Assembly (NCBI RefSeq): GCF_030264295.1
Contig: NZ_CP127173.1
Coordinates: 10,423,501-10,487,500 of the forward strand
Origin: Amycolatopsis nalaikhensis
Lineage (GTDB): Bacteria > Actinomycetota > Actinomycetes > Mycobacteriales > Pseudonocardiaceae
Reading direction: 5' to 3'
DNA: 64,000 nucleotides
This document shows positions 18,637 to 26,606 of the stretch, piece by piece. Position 1 is the first letter of the stretch, and each line of letters starts with the position of its first letter. The notes under the pieces were generated by a model, which did not search any database, was not told the DNA's origin, and was given only the letters and a program-made list of their open reading frames with translations. The position numbers and the translations under genes are program-made.

Positions 18637-19284
18637 ATGGACGTCCTGCTCAACAACCTGGACCTGTTCGGTCCGTTCTTCCTCCGCACGATCGAACTGT
18701 TCGTGCTCTCCGCCGTCGGCAGCCTGATCTGGGGCACCATCCTCGCCATGCTGCGGGTGAGCCCGGTGCCGGTCTTCCGCGCCGTCGGCACGACGTACGT
18801 GACGATCGCCCGGAACACGCCGCTCACGCTGGTCTTCGCGTTCTTCGTGTTCGCGTACCCGCTGCTGGACATCGTCAAGGTCGACTACTTCCCGGCCGCG
18901 GTGATCGCGCTGACCGTCTACACGTCGGCGTTCATCTGCGAGGTCGTGCGCTCGGGCATCAACACCGTCCCGGTCGGCCAGGCCGAAGCGGGCCGGGCGC
19001 TGGGGCTGACCTTCGGCCAGATCCTCGGCCAGGTCGTGCTGCCGCAGGCGCTGCGCTCGGTCGTGCCGCCGCTGATCAGCACCCTGATCGCGCTGCTGAA
19101 GAACACCACCATCGCCGCCGGTTTCTCGGTCGCCGAGGCCGGCGCCATCCGGTCGTACCTGTCGGAACGCGGGGAGAACCAGCTGATCGGCCTGCTGTGG
19201 GTCGCGCTCGGCTTCATCATCCTGGTCACCGTGCTGTCGTTCGTCCAACGCAGCCTGGAGAAGCGCTGGAGCGTGGCGCGATGA
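18637..19284 (+). CDS. gluC: Glutamate ABC transporter permease GluC
   Basis: 215-residue inner-membrane permease of the HisM/GlnP family. About five hydrophobic helices; the EAA loop that contacts the ATPase reads AEAGRALGLTFGQILGQVVLPQALR. Forms the channel with GluD. The start ATG at 18637 lies after GGGGAAGG. The last codons overlap gluD by 4 bases (ATGA), so the two permeases are translationally coupled and made in equal amounts. Confidence 0.93.
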   Translation: MDVLLNNLDLFGPFFLRTIELFVLSAVGSLIWGTILAMLRVSPVPVFRAVGTTYVTIARNTPLTLVFAFFVFAYPLLDIVKVDYFPAAVIALTVYTSAFICEVVRSGINTVPVGQAEAGRALGLTFGQILGQVVLPQALRSVVPPLISTLIALLKNTTIAAGFSVAEAGAIRSYLSERGENQLIGLLWVALGFIILVTVLSFVQRSLEKRWSVAR

Positions 19285-20141
19285 GCAACGTCCTGTTCGA
19301 CGTCCCCGGCCCCAAGGCCCGGCTGCGCTACCGCACCTACGCGGCCATCGGCACGCTCGTGGTCGTCGCGTTCATCGCCTACATCGGGTGGCGGTTCTAC
19401 GACAGCGGCCAGTTCACCGCCCGCAAGTGGGAGTGGCTGCAGTACGCGCAGGTGCAGCGCGACCTGCTCAACGCGGTGCTCCAGACCGTCGAGGCGTTCG
19501 CGGCCGCGGCGGTGCTCGCGCTGATCTTCGGGGCGATCTTCGCGGCCGGGCGGCTGTCCGACCACGCCTGGATCCGCGGGATCGCGGGGTTCGTCGTGGA
19601 GTTCTTCCGCGCCATCCCCGCCCTGATCCTGATGTTCCTGTTCTACTTCGGCCTGCCGACGCTCGGTGTGCCGATGACGCCGTTCCTCGGCGTGGTGTTC
19701 GGCCTGACGCTGTACAACGGCTCGGTGCTCGCCGAGGTCTTCCGGGCGGGCATCCAGTCGCTGCCGAAGGGCCAGAGCGAAGCCGCGTACGCGCTGGGCA
19801 TGCGCAAGACGCAGGTGATGTTCCTGGTGCTGCTGCCGCAGGCGATCCGGGCGATGCTGCCGACGATCATCAGCCAGCTCGTCGTGCTGCTGAAGGACAC
19901 CGCGCTCGGCTTCATCATCACGTTCCAGGAGCTGCTGTACTACGCGCGCTACATCGGCTCGCAGGGCTCGTTCGGACGGCCGATCGTGCCGTCGACGATC
20001 GTGGCGACCGCCATCTACGTCGTGATGTGCCTGCTGCTGACGGCGCTGGCGACGTACCTGGAGCGCCGCAACCGGCGCAACAAGAAGGTCGTCGCGGCCC
20101 CGCCGACCGCGGCCGAGGACGTCGTGGCCGCTTCGGCCTGA
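19281..20141 (+). CDS. gluD: Glutamate ABC transporter permease GluD
   Basis: 286-residue permease of the same family as GluC, with an N-terminal cytoplasmic extension of about 25 residues before the first helix. EAA loop SEAAYALGMRKTQVMFLVLLPQA. The C-terminal tail is Ala/Val-rich (VVAAPPTAAEDVVAASA) and probably disordered. It is the last gene of the operon and is followed within 13 bases by a strong terminator hairpin. Confidence 0.93.
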   Translation: MSNVLFDVPGPKARLRYRTYAAIGTLVVVAFIAYIGWRFYDSGQFTARKWEWLQYAQVQRDLLNAVLQTVEAFAAAAVLALIFGAIFAAGRLSDHAWIRGIAGFVVEFFRAIPALILMFLFYFGLPTLGVPMTPFLGVVFGLTLYNGSVLAEVFRAGIQSLPKGQSEAAYALGMRKTQVMFLVLLPQAIRAMLPTIISQLVVLLKDTALGFIITFQELLYYARYIGSQGSFGRPIVPSTIVATAIYVVMCLLLTALATYLERRNRRNKKVVAAPPTAAEDVVAASA

Positions 20142-20153
20142 TCCAGCCGTCGA

Positions 20154-20186
20154 AAGGCCCCCGGGAGGCATTCTCCCGGGGGCCTT
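20154..20186 (+). terminator. Terminator of the gluABCD operon
   Basis: A perfect 14-base-pair stem (20154-20167 with 20173-20186) and a 5-base loop just after the gluD stop. The arms read AAGGCCCCCGGGAG and its complement. There is no long U-tract, as is common in actinobacterial terminators. Confidence 0.8.
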
Positions 20187-20220
20187 CCGCTGTGCGCTGA
20201 TCTTCCGTAGCGTCGGGCGC

Positions 20221-20958
20221 ATGGGTGTCGCACTGGTGACCGGCAGTTCCCGCGGCCTCGGGCGGGTGATCGCCCGGCGGCTGGCCAGAGACGGGTTCGC
20301 CGTCGCGGTCAACGGCCGGCACGACGACGCCGATCTCAAGACCGCCGCCGAGGGCATCGTCGCCGAAGGGGCCAAGGCGGCCGCTTTCGCCGCGGACGTG
20401 ACCGATCGGCGGCAGGTCGGTGAGCTCGTCGACGCCGTCACCGCCGTGCTCGGCCCGATCGGGGTGCTCGTCCTCAACGCCACCGGTCCGCAACCCGAAG
20501 CCGCGGTGTCCCAAGTGGACTGGCCGGACCACCTGGCGCAGCTGGACTTCTTCGTGCGGTCCCCGGTCCTGCTCGGGCACGCCGTGCTGCCGGGGATGCG
20601 CGCCCGCGGGCACGGCCGGATCGTCCACGTGGACTCGGAGGTGGCGGACCGGCCGCCGCCCGGCCGCAGCGCCTACGCGACCGCGAAGAGCGCCCAGATC
20701 GGCCTGGCCCGCGCGTGGGCGCGGGAGCTGGCCCCGGACGGCATCACCGTCAACACCGTCGCGCCCGGCTTCGTGCCGGTGGAGCGGCACGACGTGGTGA
20801 CGGCGCAGGTGCGGGAGGACTACCGCGCGTCGGTGCCGGCGGGCAGGCTGGGCACCCCCGAGGACGTCGCGGCGGCCGTCAGCTTCTTCGCGTCCGACGA
20901 GGCGGGTTTCATCACGGGCCAGCGGCTGCTGGTCGACGGCGGCCGCGCCCTCGGCTGA
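20221..20958 (+). CDS. Short-chain dehydrogenase/reductase
   Basis: 245-residue classical SDR. The nucleotide site is VTGSSRGLGR near the start, the structural motif VLNATGP takes the place of NNAG, and the catalytic residues are Ser in HVDSEV and Tyr-x-x-x-Lys in SAYATAKSA. The C terminus FITGQRLLVDGGRALG is typical of FabG-like SDRs. The cofactor preference (NADP likely, from the SR after TGS) and the substrate are not known. No clear ribosome site precedes the ATG, so the mRNA may be leaderless. It converges with the DUF1275 gene and overlaps it by 47 bases. Confidence 0.88.
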   Translation: MGVALVTGSSRGLGRVIARRLARDGFAVAVNGRHDDADLKTAAEGIVAEGAKAAAFAADVTDRRQVGELVDAVTAVLGPIGVLVLNATGPQPEAAVSQVDWPDHLAQLDFFVRSPVLLGHAVLPGMRARGHGRIVHVDSEVADRPPPGRSAYATAKSAQIGLARAWARELAPDGITVNTVAPGFVPVERHDVVTAQVREDYRASVPAGRLGTPEDVAAAVSFFASDEAGFITGQRLLVDGGRALG

Positions 20959-21601
20959 CCCACAGCACCACCAGCACCCCGACGATCAACACCAGGGCCA
21001 GCGTCAACGCCGTCCACATCGCGACGTGCAGCTGCAGCAGCCCGCCCGCGAACGCGCCGATCACCATCGCTCCGACGGCCGCGATCTTCCGCAGCGGGTG
21101 CGAGCCTTCCCCGCTCGCCGCCTTCGAATCCGCCGCGAAACCCGTCAACGTCATCGTCAGGACCGTCGTGGTCAGGTCGGGCGCGCCGATGCGGCGGACC
21201 GCCGCGTTCTGCAGGCCCATCGCCAGTCCCAGCACGACGATCAGCAGCTCACTGCCCAGCCTGCCGCCCGCGCCGACGGTCGCCGACAGCACCACCGCCA
21301 CCGCGACCAGCGCCGCCTGCGCCGCGGTCGCCTGGCGCAGCGCCGCGTAGTCGTCCTCGAGGCGGGCCAGCCTGCCGCCCGCGAGCGCGCCCGCCAGGAA
21401 GGCCAGCACCGCGGTCAGCGACGCGAGCACCGACAACGTCGTCTCCCCCGCCGCCGCGAACCCGAAGAACACGACGTTGCCGGTCATGTTGGCCACGAAC
21501 ACCCGGCCGAGGCCGAGGAAGCTGACGGCGTCGACGACCCCGGTCACGACGGTCAGGGTGAGCAGCAGGGCGGCCAGGTCCCGCGGTTTCGGTTCAGCCA
21601 T
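20912..21601 (-). CDS. DUF1275 (YoaK-type) membrane protein
   Basis: 229 residues with six hydrophobic helices. Family marks are LLTLTVVTGVVDAVSFLGLGRVFVANMTGNVVF at the N terminus (in parts) and GLAMGLQNAAVRRIG in the middle. The family is a predicted six-helix membrane protein of unknown role. The ATG at 21601 overlaps the upstream DUF4037 stop by 8 bases, so the pair is co-translated. It overlaps the SDR gene tail to tail. Confidence 0.85.
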   Translation of the reverse strand: MAEPKPRDLAALLLTLTVVTGVVDAVSFLGLGRVFVANMTGNVVFFGFAAAGETTLSVLASLTAVLAFLAGALAGGRLARLEDDYAALRQATAAQAALVAVAVVLSATVGAGGRLGSELLIVVLGLAMGLQNAAVRRIGAPDLTTTVLTMTLTGFAADSKAASGEGSHPLRKIAAVGAMVIGAFAGGLLQLHVAMWTALTLALVLIVGVLVVLWVSRGRGRRRPAAAGP

Positions 21602-22538
21602 GCACGGAGTCAACCACCCGCCGCGTCAGCGCGCGCCGCCCGAGCACGTCGGTGCTGTCGACGAACTGGTCGACCGCCCCGATCGGCGTGGCTCCCGCGA
21701 GCAACGGCGTCACGAACCGGTCCGCGTTGATCACCTGGAACGGCCGGTCGAAGAAGCCGCTGGTCCGGGGGTCCACCGGTGCGGTGAGGCCCAGCGCGTT
21801 GTGGAGCCCGGCGACGTGCTCGTAGGCCGTGACGAGGTGCCGTTCTCGGTCGCGCCAGGTCGTCGCCGCCAGCGCGCCGGTGAGGGCCGGGGTGAGCGCC
21901 GCCGCCGCGGGCAGCCGGGCGAACGCGCTCCCGAGCCACTTGCTGTACGGCGGGTACCGGCGCGCCATGAGCAGGCACAACCGCATGAGGTCGCGGACCA
22001 GCCGCGCCGCGACGACGGCCGAACCCAGCTCGTCCCCCACCTCGCCGCACCGGCCGACGAACGCCTCCTCCTGGCCGATGCGCTGCCACTGGCAGGCCAG
22101 GACGTGCCGCCACACGTCGTCCGGGTACCAGGCGACCGCGCGCCGCAGCGCTTCGAGACCGAGGTCGTCGTGGTGGACGGCGCCGCCGGTGAACTCGGCG
22201 AAGACCTGCGTCGGGGTGGCGAGCCAGTCGGTCCGGAGTGGACTCCGCGGGTCGAAGCCGAGGAAGCCGCGCGTCCAGTCGTCGAGCGTCGCGACGACCA
22301 GCTTCGCCGGGTGCCCGAGGAACGTGCCGGGCACCGGGACGTCGCGGACGCCCGGCAGGAAGAGGAAGACGCGGGCGGTCCAGTCGTGGTCGGTGGAGCG
22401 TGCGGTGTCGAAGCCGAGCACCTCCGAGCCGGGGCCGAGCAGCGCGGCGCTGTGCGGGCCGCGGACCCGCGGCGCGACCTCTTCGCGGTAAAACCGGCGG
22501 CTCAGCTCGATTCCGGAAAGGAACGCCATAAGCGCCAT
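21594..22538 (-). CDS. DUF4037 domain protein, nucleotidyltransferase-like
   Basis: 314 residues. The N-terminal half has the degenerate nucleotidyltransferase pattern of DUF4037 proteins: AALLGPGSEVLGFDTARSTDHDW, where G-S...D-x-D takes the place of the polymerase-beta active site. The second half is helical. The family is uncharacterised and may modify small molecules or RNA. ATGs at 22538 and 22529 are both possible, neither with a good ribosome site. It forms a two-gene unit with the DUF1275 gene. Upstream lies an unusual cluster of nested palindromes. Confidence 0.75.
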   Translation of the reverse strand: MALMAFLSGIELSRRFYREEVAPRVRGPHSAALLGPGSEVLGFDTARSTDHDWTARVFLFLPGVRDVPVPGTFLGHPAKLVVATLDDWTRGFLGFDPRSPLRTDWLATPTQVFAEFTGGAVHHDDLGLEALRRAVAWYPDDVWRHVLACQWQRIGQEEAFVGRCGEVGDELGSAVVAARLVRDLMRLCLLMARRYPPYSKWLGSAFARLPAAAALTPALTGALAATTWRDRERHLVTAYEHVAGLHNALGLTAPVDPRTSGFFDRPFQVINADRFVTPLLAGATPIGAVDQFVDSTDVLGRRALTRRVVDSVHG

Positions 22539-22553
22539 TATTGCTTACTAACG

Positions 22554-22599
22554 CGCGAAGCGCGCTTCATTATGCGAAGCTGCTTCGCAGCGCTTCGCG
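22554..22599. repeat. Nested palindromes made of GCGAAGC units
   Basis: Within 46 bases there are two GCGAAGC (22555-22561, 22574-22580) and two GCTTCGC (22582-22588, 22592-22598). The outer arms CGCGAAGCGC and GCGCTTCGCG are perfect 10-base complements, and the inner GCGAAGC-T-GCTTCGC forms a second hairpin. It lies in the divergent promoter gap between the DUF4037 and XRE genes. GCGAAGC is known to fold into an exceptionally stable single-strand DNA mini-hairpin. Confidence 0.7.
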
Positions 22600-22700
22600 G
22601 ACGGAAACCCTTGTCACACAGGCAGAACAGCAACATCCGTTCCGGTGAATCCCTGCGCGGCAGGAGACATTTTGTCGGTGCTTGCCCTTAGCGTGCGGGC

Positions 22701-23552
22701 ATGACCGAAAAGAGCACGGTGCGCACCCGGGAGATGGGCATCGAGTTGAAGACCCAGCGCGAGGCGAAGCAGCTGTCGCTGCGCGAAGTGGCCCGGCGTG
22801 CCCACTGGTCGGCCTCGAAGGTGTCCGGCTGGGAGAACGGCCGCCGCATCTCTCCGATCGACGCGGCGATCTACCTCGCGCACTGCGGCACCGAGGCCCC
22901 GGAACGCGACCGGCTGCTGCAGCTCACCCGGCCGCCGAGCGACCTGTACTGGGTCCGGCCCCACTTCGACCAGCTCGTCGACCCGATGAAGTCCCTGATC
23001 ATCCAGGAAAACCTCGCGACGACGGTGATCTCGAACAGCCCGACGGCCCTGCCCGGCATGCTCCAGACCGAGGACTACGTCCGCACGGTCTACGAGCTGT
23101 CCGGGCGGTACACCACGGACCGGCTGAAGGTGCTGCTCCAGGCGAGGGTCGACCGGCAACGGCTGCTGCAGCGGCGGAACCCACCGCACTGCGTCTACTT
23201 CGTCTACGAGCACACCCTGCGCTCGATCCTGCGCGACCCGGCGCTGATGCACGAACAGGTGCAGTACCTGGTGCTGGCCACGAACCTGCCCCACTGCACG
23301 ATCCGGGTCGTGCCCGCGTCGGCGCCGCCGTACCACCTGGTCGGCAGCCGGTTCACGCTCATGGAGTTCGCCGAACACCCGCCGGTGGCCTACGAAGAGA
23401 CCTTCGCCGCCGGGTTGTTCATCGACGACCGGGTGGCGGTCGAGGCCTTCTACGTCCTGCACACCAAGCTGGACCAGGCCGCGTTGTCCGAACGAGAATC
23501 CCGGGAGTTCCTGGTCCGGCTGGCCGAGGAGTTCGATCTCATGGCGTCATAG
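22701..23552 (+). CDS. XRE-family regulator with DUF5753 domain
   Basis: 283 residues. N-terminal Cro/C1 helix-turn-helix (KQLSLREVARRAHWSASKVSGWENGRR, about 21-47 in parts), then the DUF5753 sensor domain (about 95-275) that includes LPGMLQTEDYVR and RQRLLQR. This architecture is highly amplified in actinomycetes, usually next to a small DUF397 gene; none is seen here. Roles in development and antibiotic control are known for some members. ATG at 22701. It overlaps the convergent amidohydrolase by 14 bases. Confidence 0.88.
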   Translation: MTEKSTVRTREMGIELKTQREAKQLSLREVARRAHWSASKVSGWENGRRISPIDAAIYLAHCGTEAPERDRLLQLTRPPSDLYWVRPHFDQLVDPMKSLIIQENLATTVISNSPTALPGMLQTEDYVRTVYELSGRYTTDRLKVLLQARVDRQRLLQRRNPPHCVYFVYEHTLRSILRDPALMHEQVQYLVLATNLPHCTIRVVPASAPPYHLVGSRFTLMEFAEHPPVAYEETFAAGLFIDDRVAVEAFYVLHTKLDQAALSERESREFLVRLAEEFDLMAS

Positions 23553-24666
23553 CACCCAAGGCCGGAACCGGCTTCCCGTCGTGCCAGACGGCGCGGACGC
23601 GGCCGGGCAGGTCGGCCACCTCGAGCCCGGTGCCGTCGAGCAGCACCAGGTCCGCGCGCAACCCGGGCTCGACGCGGCCGCGGTCGTCGTCGAGGCGGAG
23701 CAGGCGCGCCGCCTCGGACGTGGCGGCCTTCACCGCGGCCGCGTCGCCGAGCACCGCGGCCAGCAGGCGCAGCTCGGTCGTCAAGTCGACATGGGGACGC
23801 GGGGCGAGGTCGGAGCCCGCGGCGATCCGGACGCCCGCTTCCACCGCGAGGCGCACCGAACGCCGGTGCGTCTCGGCGAACTCGGTCTCGTTGATCGGCG
23901 AGAGTGTCGGTACGTACCAGGCGTCGGCCAGGGCTTCGACGGCCGCGTCGTCCAGGAACGTGCCGTGCTCGATGCTGCGGGCACCGGCGCGGGCCGCCGA
24001 GACGACCGCCGCCGGGGTGTGGGCGTGGGCCATGACGTCCCGGCCACTGCGGCGGGCCTCATCGACCACGGCGGCGAGCTCGTCGTCGGTGGGCCGGACG
24101 TCGAGGCCGTCGCGGAGGGCGCGCATCGCGCCGCTCGCGCCGACCTTGAGCCAGTCCGCGCCCGCACGCACCATCCGGCGGACGGCCGCGCGCGCCGCGT
24201 CCGGCCCGTCGAACAGCGGGTCCGGCAAGGACGGGTCGCCGAGCGTGTCGACGGCTCCCGCGGGCGGCTCCCAGCTGTCGCCGAGCCCGCCGGTCGGCCC
24301 CAGCTGGCGGAGGCTGACCAGCAGGTCCGGGCCGGTGAGCCAGCCTTCGCGCAGCGCGTGCTTGAACCCGGCGTCGGCGCCCCAGGCGTCCCGGACCGTG
24401 GTGATCCCGCGCGCGAGCAACCCGCGCAGCACCGGCACGGCCTCGAGGATCCGCGCACTGCGCGGCAACGGCTCGGGCCGCGGGAACGCGACGTGCACGT
24501 GGCAGTCGATGAGGCCCGGGATCAGCAGCCCGCCCGAGCAGTCGACGCGCTCGCCGTCGAGACCCGACCCGACCTCGGCGATCCGCTCGCCCTCGAGCCG
24601 GACGTCGGCGCGGGTCGTTTCGCCGGTTTCGGGGTCGAACACGTGCGCCCCGGCGAGCACCGTCAC
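23539..24666 (-). CDS. Amidohydrolase family protein
   Basis: 375-residue metal-dependent hydrolase. A small beta-domain at both ends flanks a TIM barrel. Metal ligands are visible as HxH in LIDCHVHVAF, His in VMAHAHT, His in SIEHGTF and Asp in AAGSDLAPR. The pattern is close to imidazolonepropionase/prolidase-type amidohydrolases acting on C-N bonds. The GTG at 24666 overlaps the upstream GNAT stop (GTGA), making this the shorter and better supported start. Substrate unknown. Confidence 0.85.
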   Translation of the reverse strand: MTVLAGAHVFDPETGETTRADVRLEGERIAEVGSGLDGERVDCSGGLLIPGLIDCHVHVAFPRPEPLPRSARILEAVPVLRGLLARGITTVRDAWGADAGFKHALREGWLTGPDLLVSLRQLGPTGGLGDSWEPPAGAVDTLGDPSLPDPLFDGPDAARAAVRRMVRAGADWLKVGASGAMRALRDGLDVRPTDDELAAVVDEARRSGRDVMAHAHTPAAVVSAARAGARSIEHGTFLDDAAVEALADAWYVPTLSPINETEFAETHRRSVRLAVEAGVRIAAGSDLAPRPHVDLTTELRLLAAVLGDAAAVKAATSEAARLLRLDDDRGRVEPGLRADLVLLDGTGLEVADLPGRVRAVWHDGKPVPALGAMTP

Positions 24667-25190
24667 GCGAGTTCCTTGCGGTAGATCAGGAAATCGCACG
24701 GCGTGGCCAGCGACGGCGCCAGGTGCGGGTAGTCCTCGGCGAGGTCGGCGCGGTGCGTCACGCGGTAGCCGAGCCGGTCGTACCACTCGGCGAGGAACTG
24801 CTTGGCCGGATGCGTCCATTCGCGCGGCACCAGCAGTTCGAGCTGCATCTCCCGGCAGCCCGCCTCCCGGCTCGTCCGCTCGGCGAAGGTCACGAGGTCG
24901 CGCCCGATACCGAGGCCGCGCCGAGCCGGATCGGCGGCGAGCATGCCGAACTCGCCGGTCGTGTCGTCGAGCCGCTGGATCCGCACCGACCCGGCGACGT
25001 CGCCGTCGACGAGCGCGACGGCGATCTCGCCCGCCCGCACGAACGCGGCGACCTCGTCAACGGACGTCCGGTCCGTGCTTCCCTGCCAGAGCCCCTTCTC
25101 GGACTCGGCGTAGACCTGGTTGACCAGCGCGGTGACCCGCTCGATCACCGCGGACCCGGCGGACGACGGCAGCACCTCGATCTCCAGCAC
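24663..25190 (-). CDS. GNAT family N-acetyltransferase
   Basis: 175 residues. GNAT fold with the acetyl-CoA pyrophosphate loop ARRGLGIGRDLV and beta-4 GEFGMLAADP, then beta-5 MQLELLVPREW and FLAEWYDRLGYR. Such enzymes acetylate amines on small molecules or proteins. It is translationally coupled to the amidohydrolase by a 4-base overlap, suggesting related substrates. 18 bases separate it from the methyltransferase upstream, so the three genes are likely one transcript. Confidence 0.85.
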   Translation of the reverse strand: MLEIEVLPSSAGSAVIERVTALVNQVYAESEKGLWQGSTDRTSVDEVAAFVRAGEIAVALVDGDVAGSVRIQRLDDTTGEFGMLAADPARRGLGIGRDLVTFAERTSREAGCREMQLELLVPREWTHPAKQFLAEWYDRLGYRVTHRADLAEDYPHLAPSLATPCDFLIYRKELA

Positions 25191-25208
25191 CCCACCATCC
25201 TGCCGCGA

Positions 25209-25856
25209 TCACGGCTTGCGCGCTCGCACGCAGTGCAGGAAGCCGCCGACCCGGCTCTCCGACTCCACCCTGAACCCGGCCTCCGCGAGCATCGGCGAAA
25301 TCCGGTCGACCGGGTTGTCCCGCATCCCCGGCCCGGCGGTCGCGCCGACGAGGACCCGGCCCAGGCGGCCGCGGGGCGGGCGGAAGTCCGCCAGCAGGAT
25401 CCGGCCACCAGGGCGCAGCACCCGGAACATCTCGCGAAACGCCTTGCCCCGCACGGCATCCGGGATGTGGTGCACGGCGAGGCTGGACACCACGACGTCG
25501 AACGAGCCATCCGCCGCGGCCAGTGCCTCGGCCCGGCCCACCTCGAACGAGCAGTTCTCCGTGCCGCGCAGGCGCCGCGCCTGCCCGACCATCGGCTCGG
25601 ACGGATCGATCCCCACCGCACGTCCGCCGGGCGACACGGCTTCGGCCGCCAGCGCCGTCAGGTAGCCAGGTCCGGAGCCGACGTCCAGCACCCGGTCCCC
25701 CGGCGCGACGCCCGCCATTGCCACCAGGCGGCCGAACGTGCGCTTCCGCCGCCCGGCGAACACCGCCACCGACAGCACCTCGTACGCCAGCGCGTGCTGG
25801 ATCGCTCCCGGCGCCTGCGCGTCCGGCTGTCCGTGCAGCAACTGTCCCAGTCTCAT
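25209..25856 (-). CDS. SAM-dependent class I methyltransferase
   Basis: 215 residues. Rossmann-fold methyltransferase: motif I VLDVGSGPGYLTALAAE, motif II GIDPSEPMVGQARR, motif IV FDVVVSSLAVHHIPD and LRPGGRILLADF, as in the UbiE/Methyltransf_11 group. The ATG at 25856 has GGAG six bases upstream; the other ATG at 25868 abuts the operator. Divergent from a TetR gene with two TTAGTCGC-type palindromes between, so it and the GNAT-amidohydrolase genes behind it are probably under that repressor. Substrate unknown. Confidence 0.85.
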   Translation of the reverse strand: MRLGQLLHGQPDAQAPGAIQHALAYEVLSVAVFAGRRKRTFGRLVAMAGVAPGDRVLDVGSGPGYLTALAAEAVSPGGRAVGIDPSEPMVGQARRLRGTENCSFEVGRAEALAAADGSFDVVVSSLAVHHIPDAVRGKAFREMFRVLRPGGRILLADFRPPRGRLGRVLVGATAGPGMRDNPVDRISPMLAEAGFRVESESRVGGFLHCVRARKP

Positions 25857-25870
25857 GACCCACTCCATAA

Positions 25871-25886
25871 CTTAGTCGCGACTAAG
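25871..25886. promoter_or_regulatory. TetR operator 1 (perfect palindrome)
   Basis: CTTAGTCGCGACTAAG, a perfect 16-base palindrome 14 bases upstream of the methyltransferase start. Confidence 0.75.
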
Positions 25887-25894
25887 AACTTGAG

Positions 25895-25910
25895 GTTAGT
25901 CGCCACTAAG
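25895..25910. promoter_or_regulatory. TetR operator 2
   Basis: GTTAGTCGCCACTAAG repeats operator 1 with a single change in the TTAGTCGCGACTAA core. The centres are 24 bases apart. It sits 31 bases before the TetR start, suggesting autorepression. Confidence 0.7.
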
Positions 25911-25940
25911 TTGTGCGGCAAGGGGCACTACGCTGGGGCC

Positions 25941-26552
25941 GTGACCGAGTCAGCCCGCCGCGTCCGGATGAGTGCCCCGGACCGTCGCGAATCGATCCTC
26001 GCCGCCGCCACCGAGGTCTTCGCCGAGGTCGGCTACCTGCGGGGCAAGACCTCCGCCGTGGCGCGCCGGGTCGGCGTCAGCGAGCCCGTCGTCTTCCAGA
26101 ACTTCGGGACCAAGGCCGCCTTGTTCGCCGCGGTGGTCGACCGCGCGGCGGACCACGTCTGCCGGCTGATCGACCGCACCACCGAAAGCGCGGCGCCGGT
26201 CGCCGGGCTGCTCGAGACGATGCTGGACCCCGGCCACCTCGACCACGTGCACAGCGCGGGCACGGTCGGCGCGATCTTCGCCGACGCCGCCGCCATCACC
26301 GGGGAACCCGAGGTCGAGGCGGCCGCGAAGAGGTCCACCCAGCGCTTCGCCGGCTCGCTCACCGCGTTGCTGGACCGCGGCCGGGCCGACGGCGAGCTGC
26401 GCCCGGACCTCGACGCCGAGGCCGCCGCCTGGTGGCTGCTCTCGCTGGTCGCGTCGCAGAAGTTCCGGCGCCGGACCGCCGCGGAACCGGCCGCCGTCGA
26501 AGCCCGGCTCGCCGCCGGCACCCTCGGCTTCCTGCTGGCGCGGCGGAAATAA
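25941..26552 (+). CDS. TetR/AcrR family regulator
   Basis: 203 residues. N-terminal helix-turn-helix ILAAATEVFAEVGYLRGKT, then VARRVGVSEPVVFQNFGTKAALF, a standard TetR reading head. The ligand domain is helical and unassigned. The GTG at 25941 is taken as start; an in-frame ATG at 25968 is also possible. Two 16-base palindromes separate it from the divergent methyltransferase. It shares a bidirectional terminator hairpin with the convergent sdh operon. Confidence 0.88.
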   Translation: MTESARRVRMSAPDRRESILAAATEVFAEVGYLRGKTSAVARRVGVSEPVVFQNFGTKAALFAAVVDRAADHVCRLIDRTTESAAPVAGLLETMLDPGHLDHVHSAGTVGAIFADAAAITGEPEVEAAAKRSTQRFAGSLTALLDRGRADGELRPDLDAEAAAWWLLSLVASQKFRRRTAAEPAAVEARLAAGTLGFLLARRK

Positions 26553-26554
26553 AA

Positions 26555-26594
26555 GACGCTCGCGAACCGGCTGGGACTCCGGTTCGCGAGCGTC
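26555..26594. terminator. Bidirectional terminator between TetR and sdhB
   Basis: A perfect 16-base-pair stem (26555-26570 with 26579-26594) and an 8-base loop. It is preceded by AAATAAAA on one side and followed by AGAAAA, so it can end transcription from both convergent units. Confidence 0.85.
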
Positions 26595-26606
26595 GGGAGA
26601 AAAGCG

